Shown in pieces: positions 59,480 to 64,000 of a stretch of 64,000 bases of DNA. The number at the start of each line of letters is the position of its first letter. Positions within the stretch are counted from its first letter, which is position 1. The notes beneath the pieces were generated by a model. It saw nothing but the letters and a program-made list of their open reading frames with translations, was not told the DNA's origin and searched no databases. Position numbers and translations under genes: made by a program. The DNA is from Sphingomonadales bacterium 32-65-25 (GTDB taxonomy: Bacteria > Pseudomonadota > Alphaproteobacteria > Sphingomonadales > Sphingomonadaceae): positions 372,001 through 436,000 of the forward strand of contig NCEU01000001.1 in the NCBI GenBank assembly GCA_002280855.1, read 5' to 3'.

Positions 59480-59641
59480 TCACTTTCCCGTTTGCCGGCG
59501 CGAAGCAGCGCCAAGGGCAATTCCCACGACCAGCAATGGCATGGCGATGGTCACCATCGGCTTGTCGTTCACGATCCCGAAAATCAGCAGCCCGATGGCC
59601 CCAAGCATGAAGAAGATCGCGGCAATCTGCAGCGGCTTCAT
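59480..59641 (-). CDS. Small membrane protein within the nuo operon
   Basis: A 53-residue ORF encoding two hydrophobic helices (PLQIAAIFFMLGAIGLLIFG and VTIAMPLLVVGIALGAA) joined by a short VNDKPM loop, with a basic tail (SRRQTGK). Its ATG shares one base with the nuoE stop (TGATG), and its stop is six bases before the nuoF ATG, so it is tightly set in the operon and translationally coupled. I recognise no family. It could be an accessory or assembly factor of complex I, or a neutral lodger; only the position argues for the first. Confidence 0.7.
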   Translation of the reverse strand: MKPLQIAAIFFMLGAIGLLIFGIVNDKPMVTIAMPLLVVGIALGAASRRQTGK

Positions 59642-60234
59642 CACACCGTCTCCGTCAACGTCGTCGGGCCGCCTTCGGGGCACGAGGCGGTGCGGCCAAT
59701 CTGGCTGCCCACCTTCGGTTCCTCCCCGCGCGCCAGCATGTCGAGGATTTCGGTCATCCGCTCGTAGGTCAGGTCTTCGTAGTTGTGATCGTTGATCTGC
59801 ACCATCGGCGCATTGGCGCAGGCGCCCAGGCATTCGACTTCGGTGAGCGTGAACAGGCCATCCGCCGTGGTGGCGCCCTTGGCGATCCCCTTGTCCTTGC
59901 AGGCCTTCATGATGTCGTCCGAACCGCGCAACATGCAGGGCGTGGTGCCACACACCTGCACGTGGAAGCGGCCGACGGGCTTCAGATTATACATCGTATA
60001 GAAGCTGACGACCTCGTAGGCGCGGATATAGGGCATGCCGATCTGGTTCGCGACAAACTCGATCACCGGCACCGGCAGCCAGGCCATGCCGGTTTCATCG
60101 CGCACCTGATATTGCGCCAGCCATAGCAAGGGCATCACCGCGCTGGCCTGCCGACCGGGCGGATAGAGGCCGATCAGGCGCTGCGCTTCGGCGGCGTTCT
60201 CGGCGGTCCAGTTGAAATCGGAAAAATCGCTCAC
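59641..60234 (-). CDS. nuoE: NADH-quinone oxidoreductase subunit E
   Basis: A 197-residue thioredoxin-like [2Fe-2S] subunit of complex I (24-kDa type). Cluster ligands are in [12 protein letters not shown] and [34 protein letters not shown] is the conserved strand before the first Cys pair. It has a C-terminal extension after the domain ([23 protein letters not shown] end). Its start overlaps nuoD by four bases (ATGA). Confidence 0.96.
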   Translation of the reverse strand: MSDFSDFNWTAENAAEAQRLIGLYPPGRQASAVMPLLWLAQYQVRDETGMAWLPVPVIEFVANQIGMPYIRAYEVVSFYTMYNLKPVGRFHVQVCGTTPCMLRGSDDIMKACKDKGIAKGATTADGLFTLTEVECLGACANAPMVQINDHNYEDLTYERMTEILDMLARGEEPKVGSQIGRTASCPEGGPTTLTETV

Positions 60235-61475
60235 CGGTCAACCTCGCCGAACACAATATCCAAGGACCCCAGCACGGCCGGCGCATCGGCCAGCATGTGG
60301 CCCTTGCACAGGAAATCCATCGCCTGCAGGTGGGCCATGCCGGTCGCCCGAATATGGCAGCGCCACGGCTTGTTGGTGCCATCGGCGACCATGTAGATGC
60401 CGAATTCGCCCTTGGGGCTTTCGGTTGCCACATAGGCATCGCCGGCCGGCACGTGCAGGCCTTCGGTGTACAGCTTGAAATGGTGGATCAGCGCTTCCAT
60501 CGAGCGCTTCATCTCCCCACGCGACGGCGGCGCCACCTTGCGGTTGTCGGTGATGTGGCTGCCCGCCGGCATCGCCTTGGCGCACTGCTTGATGATCTTC
60601 AGGCTCTCGCGCATTTCCTGCATGCGCACCATGAAGCGGGCATAGCAGTCGCCATCGTTCGACACCGGCACGTCGAAATCCATCAGGTGATAGGCGTCGT
60701 ACGGCTGGCTCTTGCGGATATCCCAGGCCACGCCGCTGGCGCGGATGCAGGGGCCCGTGAAGCCCCAGGCAATCGCGTCTTCCTTGGAAATCACGCCGAT
60801 ATCGACATTGCGCTGCTTGAAGATGCGGTTGTCGGCCACAAGGCCCTGCATCTCGTCGAGCACCTTGGGAAAATGGTCACACCAGGCCAGCACATCGTCC
60901 AGCAGACCCGCCGGCAAATCCTGGTGCACGCCGCCGGGGCGGAACCAGGCCGCATGGAAGCGCGCACCGGAAACGCGCTCGTAAAACTCCATCAGCTTTT
61001 CGCGCTCTTCGAACAGCCACAGGATCGGCGTCATCGCGCCCACGTCCATCGCGTGTGCGGTGGTGTTGAGGATGTGATTGAGAATGCGCGTGATTTCCGC
61101 AAACATCGTGCGGATGTATTTCGCCCGCAGCGGCACCTCGATGCCCGCCAATTTCTCGATGGCCAGCACATAGCTGTGCTCCATGCACATCGGGGAGACG
61201 TAATCGAGGCGGTCCATATAAGGCAGCGCCTGCAGATAGGTCTTGTACTCGATCAGCTTTTCGGTGCCGCGATGCAGCAGGCCGATGTGCGGATCGCAGC
61301 GTTCGATGATTTCGCCGTCCAGCTCCATCACCAGCCGCAACACGCCATGGGCCGCGGGGTGCTGCGGCCCGAAATTGATCATGTAGTTCTGGATTTCGTT
61401 GCCGTCCTTGGCGGGCAGCACGTCGGTGGTGTCGTCAGCCGTCCACGCGGCACCGGCAGAACCCAGGCTGCTCAT
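60231..61475 (-). CDS. nuoD: NADH-quinone oxidoreductase subunit D
   Basis: A 414-residue 49-kDa-type subunit that forms the quinone site with Nuo[21 protein letters not shown] at the N-terminus is diagnostic, and AFGFTGP-type, [17 protein letters not shown] and the C-terminal DIVFGEVDR are conserved. It overlaps nuoC by four bases and nuoE by four bases. Expected position on the cytoplasmic side of the membrane arm. Confidence 0.97.
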   Translation of the reverse strand: MSSLGSAGAAWTADDTTDVLPAKDGNEIQNYMINFGPQHPAAHGVLRLVMELDGEIIERCDPHIGLLHRGTEKLIEYKTYLQALPYMDRLDYVSPMCMEHSYVLAIEKLAGIEVPLRAKYIRTMFAEITRILNHILNTTAHAMDVGAMTPILWLFEEREKLMEFYERVSGARFHAAWFRPGGVHQDLPAGLLDDVLAWCDHFPKVLDEMQGLVADNRIFKQRNVDIGVISKEDAIAWGFTGPCIRASGVAWDIRKSQPYDAYHLMDFDVPVSNDGDCYARFMVRMQEMRESLKIIKQCAKAMPAGSHITDNRKVAPPSRGEMKRSMEALIHHFKLYTEGLHVPAGDAYVATESPKGEFGIYMVADGTNKPWRCHIRATGMAHLQAMDFLCKGHMLADAPAVLGSLDIVFGEVDR

Positions 61476-62119
61476 TTGCCAGTCGCCTTTTCATCGCCCG
61501 GCAGCACATAATCCGTGCCTTCCCAGGGGCTGAGGAAATCAAAGCTGCGGAAATCCTGCGCCAGTTTCACCGGCTCATACACCACCCGCTTATGCTCTTC
61601 CGACCAGCGCAATTCGACATGACCGGTCAGCGGGAAATCCTTGCGGAACGGATGGCCTTCAAAGCCATAGTCGGTCAGGATGCGGCGCATATCCGGATTG
61701 CCGGTGAACATGACGCCGTAACAATCCCAGGTCTCGCGCTCATACCAGCCGGCGTTGGGATAGAGATCGGTCAGCGACGGCACTGGCGCGCGGCCATCGG
61801 TCGAAAGCTTCACGCGCAGCCGCAGATTGTGCGTCATCGACAGCAAGTGGATCACGATCTCGAAGCGTTCGGCCCGGTCCGGATAATCGGCGCCACAAAT
61901 GTCGGTGAGCTGGTTGAACTTGAGGTCGGCCGCATCACGCAGCGCGGCAATCACCGTCACCAACGCTTCGCGCTGCACCACGGCGGTGGTTTCGCCGGCA
62001 TGCTCAATCACGTCGATCAGGGCATCGCCCAGCAGCTCACCAAGCCGCGCGCTGAGCGCATCATGGGTGGCCATCACCGGCCAGCTGTGCCGGCCCAATT
62101 CAGGAGCAACAATTGCCAT
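61472..62119 (-). CDS. nuoC: NADH-quinone oxidoreductase subunit C
   Basis: A 215-residue 30-kDa-type subunit, a separate NuoC (not fused to NuoD). [53 protein letters not shown] and [20 protein letters not shown] are the family blocks. Five bases separate it from nuoB; its stop overlaps the nuoD start. Confidence 0.96.
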   Translation of the reverse strand: MAIVAPELGRHSWPVMATHDALSARLGELLGDALIDVIEHAGETTAVVQREALVTVIAALRDAADLKFNQLTDICGADYPDRAERFEIVIHLLSMTHNLRLRVKLSTDGRAPVPSLTDLYPNAGWYERETWDCYGVMFTGNPDMRRILTDYGFEGHPFRKDFPLTGHVELRWSEEHKRVVYEPVKLAQDFRSFDFLSPWEGTDYVLPGDEKATGK

Positions 62120-62124
62120 GGCGC

Positions 62125-62682
62125 TTACCGTTCAAACACGCCGACGCGGCGGATCTTCCGCTGCAGGGCGAGAATGCCATAGAGCAAGGCCTCGGCCGTG
62201 GGCGGGCAACCGGGCACATAGATATCAACCGGCACGATGCGATCGCAGCCGCGCACCACCGAATAGCTGTAGTGATAATAGCCGCCGCCATTGGCGCAGC
62301 TGCCCATCGAGATCACATAGCGCGGCTCGGCCATCTGGTCGTACACACGGCGCAGCGCCGGGGCCATCTTGTTGCACAGCGTGCCGGCCACGATCATCAC
62401 GTCCGACTGGCGGGGCGAAGCGCGCGGCGCGATGCCGAACCGTTCCAGATCATAGCGCGGCATGCTCGAATGCATCATCTCGACCGCGCAGCAGGCCAGG
62501 CCAAAGGTCATCCACCACAGGCTGCCGGTGCGCGCCCAGTGGAACAGATCTTCGGTGGAAGTGACAAGGAAGCCCTTGTCCGCCACTTCCTGGGACACGT
62601 CGCCCAGGAATTGATCGCGGTTGTTGGCCGGCAGCAATATGCCGCCATTGGTGACCATAAGGTCATCGCCGGGCTGGTTCAC
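62125..62682 (-). CDS. nuoB: NADH-quinone oxidoreductase subunit B
   Basis: A 185-residue subunit holding the N2 [4Fe-4S] cluster next to the quinone site. Ligands: the Cys pair of [21 protein letters not shown] and [15 protein letters not shown]. The open frame runs back to 62799, through nuoA. A GTG at 62682 overlaps the nuoA stop by four bases (GTGA) and is preceded by GGAG, so it is taken as the start; an ATG at 62658 is a weaker alternative. Confidence 0.95.
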   Translation of the reverse strand: MNQPGDDLMVTNGGILLPANNRDQFLGDVSQEVADKGFLVTSTEDLFHWARTGSLWWMTFGLACCAVEMMHSSMPRYDLERFGIAPRASPRQSDVMIVAGTLCNKMAPALRRVYDQMAEPRYVISMGSCANGGGYYHYSYSVVRGCDRIVPVDIYVPGCPPTAEALLYGILALQRKIRRVGVFER

Positions 62683-63056
62683 TCCCACTCCAACGCTCCC
62701 ACTTTCCAGGCGTAAACCAGGCCGATGCCGAGTTCGCCCAAGAACTCCATCATTGCCCACCAGGCACTTTCGCCGCCCCAATGCAGGCTGACGGCCCATG
62801 GAAACAGGAAGGCCGCTTCCAGATCGAACACGATGAACAGGATGGCGACGAGGTAGAATTGCACATCGAACTTGGTGCGCGCGTCGGAAAAGGCGGGGAA
62901 ACCGCTTTCATATTCCGACAATTTCACCGCTTCCGGCTTGGACGTGCCGATCAGGCCGGACACGGCGATGGGCGCACTGACGAAGATCAGCGCGAAGGCG
63001 ATACCCACTGCGAAGAACAGCAGCACCGGCAGATATTCAGAGGCAATGGCCGACAT
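62679..63056 (-). CDS. nuoA: NADH-quinone oxidoreductase subunit A
   Basis: A 125-residue membrane subunit with three helices: residues about 7-30 ([20 protein letters not shown]), about 70-90 ([19 protein letters not shown]) and about 95-118. [20 protein letters not shown] is the conserved loop and [12 protein letters not shown] the conserved helix with its acid. It is the first gene of the nuo run in this window. Confidence 0.96.
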   Translation of the reverse strand: MSAIASEYLPVLLFFAVGIAFALIFVSAPIAVSGLIGTSKPEAVKLSEYESGFPAFSDARTKFDVQFYLVAILFIVFDLEAAFLFPWAVSLHWGGESAWWAMMEFLGELGIGLVYAWKVGALEWE

Positions 63057-63092
63057 GGCCTGGGGGTTTCCAACAGCTGTTGCAATGCAGCG

Positions 63093-63121
63093 TGATTAGC
63101 CGTCCTGCCCCGGCAGGGCAA
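63093..63121 (-). promoter_or_regulatory. Possible promoter of the nuo operon
   Basis: On the minus strand, TTGCCC (63121-63116) and TAATCA (63098-63093) are separated by seventeen bases, 36 bases before the nuoA start. It is the best-looking sigma-70-like pair in the 132-base spacer between suhB and nuoA. It was read by eye only. Confidence 0.35.
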
Positions 63122-63188
63122 CCTCTTCGAGCCGATAATTGCGACATTTTGTCAGGTGCGTGGCACTGGCAACCCTTGGCGCCCAGCC

Positions 63189-63986
63189 CTACCGCAGTGC
63201 GCCCGCGATCAGCTTGTGCAGGCGCGACTGGATGGATTGGTTGCCCACGATGATCTCGCGCCGGCCGACCATGCCATCACTGCCCCGGAAATCGCTGACA
63301 AAGCCGCCGGCTTCCTTGATGATCAATATGCCCGCCGCGATGTCCCAATAGGAAAGTCCGGTTTCCCAGAAGCCATCAAACCGCCCGGCCGCCACCCAGG
63401 CCATATCAAGGCTGGCTGCACCGAAACGGCGGACGCCGGCCACTTCCGGCATCACGGCATTCAGGATCGAATTGAACTGGGCGCGATCGCCATGGCCCAG
63501 ATAGGGGATGCCGGTGGCGATCAGGCAATCATTCAGATCACGCCGGCCCGACACGCGCAGGCGCTGTGTCTGCAGCCAGGCACCACGGCCCTTTTCCGCC
63601 CAATAGCTTTCCCCGGTGAGCGGCTGGTGGATCAGGCCGGCGGTCACTTCGCCATCGATTTCGGCGGCGATGGAAATGGCAAAATGCGGGATGCCGTGCA
63701 GGAAGTTGGACGTGCCATCCAGCGGATCCACGATCCAGCGACAGCGTTCATCCTCGCCCTTGATCTCGCCGCCCTCTTCCAGCAGCAGACCCCAATCGGG
63801 GCGCGCATGGCGCAGCACTTCCACCACCGCATCTTCGGCGGCCCGATCGGCATTGGAAACGAAATCAGCCGGGCCCTTGCGGGACACCTGCAGCGCATCC
63901 ACTTCCCCGAAATCGCGGCGCAGCTTGGGCGCGGCCTTGCGCGCGGCCTTTTCCATGACGGTGATGAGCGAGCTATGGGCGACCAT
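63189..63986 (-). CDS. suhB: Inositol monophosphatase family protein SuhB
   Basis: A 265-residue metal-dependent phosphatase. The signatures are WIVDPLDGTSNFLHGIPHF (metal-binding Asp residues) and GLSYWDIAAGILIIKEAGG, with LLEEGGEIKG giving the upstream Glu. It should hydrolyse inositol-1-phosphate or related sugar phosphates; in E. coli SuhB also acts in rRNA transcription, which cannot be inferred here. AAGGA lies upstream of the ATG at 63986. It is 132 bases upstream of nuoA and may or may not share its transcript. Confidence 0.93.
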   Translation of the reverse strand: MVAHSSLITVMEKAARKAAPKLRRDFGEVDALQVSRKGPADFVSNADRAAEDAVVEVLRHARPDWGLLLEEGGEIKGEDERCRWIVDPLDGTSNFLHGIPHFAISIAAEIDGEVTAGLIHQPLTGESYWAEKGRGAWLQTQRLRVSGRRDLNDCLIATGIPYLGHGDRAQFNSILNAVMPEVAGVRRFGAASLDMAWVAAGRFDGFWETGLSYWDIAAGILIIKEAGGFVSDFRGSDGMVGRREIIVGNQSIQSRLHKLIAGALR

Positions 63987-64000
63987 GGCGAAATCCTTGC

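Overview
This is a gene-dense, high-GC chromosomal window, and every gene in it looks like core chromosome of an alphaproteobacterium. The best fit is the order Sphingomonadales. Points for this are the lptD-surA-pdxA-rsmA block, a recA/CckA/smpB/dapA neighbourhood, psd-pssA, hdaA beside ppk, a LexA operator of the alphaproteobacterial GTTC-N7-GTTC type in front of recA, and an inverted repeat of the sphingomonad type between ndk and pepA. A family or genus cannot be fixed from the sequence alone. I see no rRNA, tRNA, CRISPR, prophage, transposase or toxin-antitoxin locus, and no gap without a gene longer than about 300 bases.

Layout. 0-10 kb: a lytic transglycosylase, a VOC protein, moaB, a DEDD-type exonuclease, a secreted DUF3224 protein, a PA0069-type radical SAM protein, a patatin lipoprotein, an acyl-CoA synthetase and psd-pssA. 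10-22 kb: a LOG hydrolase, NADP-isocitrate dehydrogenase, a DUF885 hydrolase, a Kef-type antiporter, an SLC13 permease with a methyltransferase, alaS, a second methyltransferase and an unknown exported protein. 22-32 kb: recA, a CckA-like kinase, a sulfite-oxidase-like protein, smpB and dapA on the minus strand, then a second Slt, ppk2 and aspS. 32-42 kb: rnd, the run [exported protein]-hdaA-ppk-ppx, purM-purN (PurN carries an extra YjbR-like domain), an unknown exported protein and ndk. 42-54 kb: pepA, then lptD-surA-pdxA-rsmA, and on the other strand guaB-rsmB-TPR and a TPR-like exported protein. 54-64 kb: a YhhN protein, gyrA, nuoABCDE-[53-aa membrane protein]-nuoF, and suhB.

How the genes work together: cell envelope (two Slt enzymes, LptD/SurA, psd/pssA, patatin), translation and RNA (alaS, aspS, smpB, rsmA, RsmB family, rnd), nucleotides (purM, purN, guaB, ndk), polyphosphate (ppk, ppx, ppk2), replication, repair and cell cycle (recA, gyrA, hdaA, CckA-like), and respiration (nuoA-F).

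The most interesting non-routine signal is at 7818-8098: two tandem LexA-type operators laid over a plausible promoter, followed by a ribosome binding site and an ORF for a 65-residue single-pass membrane protein. This is the layout expected of an SOS-induced small membrane protein. Other points are the PurN-YjbR fusion, a CckA-like kinase without membrane helices, a nuo operon that stops after nuoF next to a degenerate palindromic element, a small membrane gene inside nuo, and two structured leaders (before the DUF885 gene and before surA).
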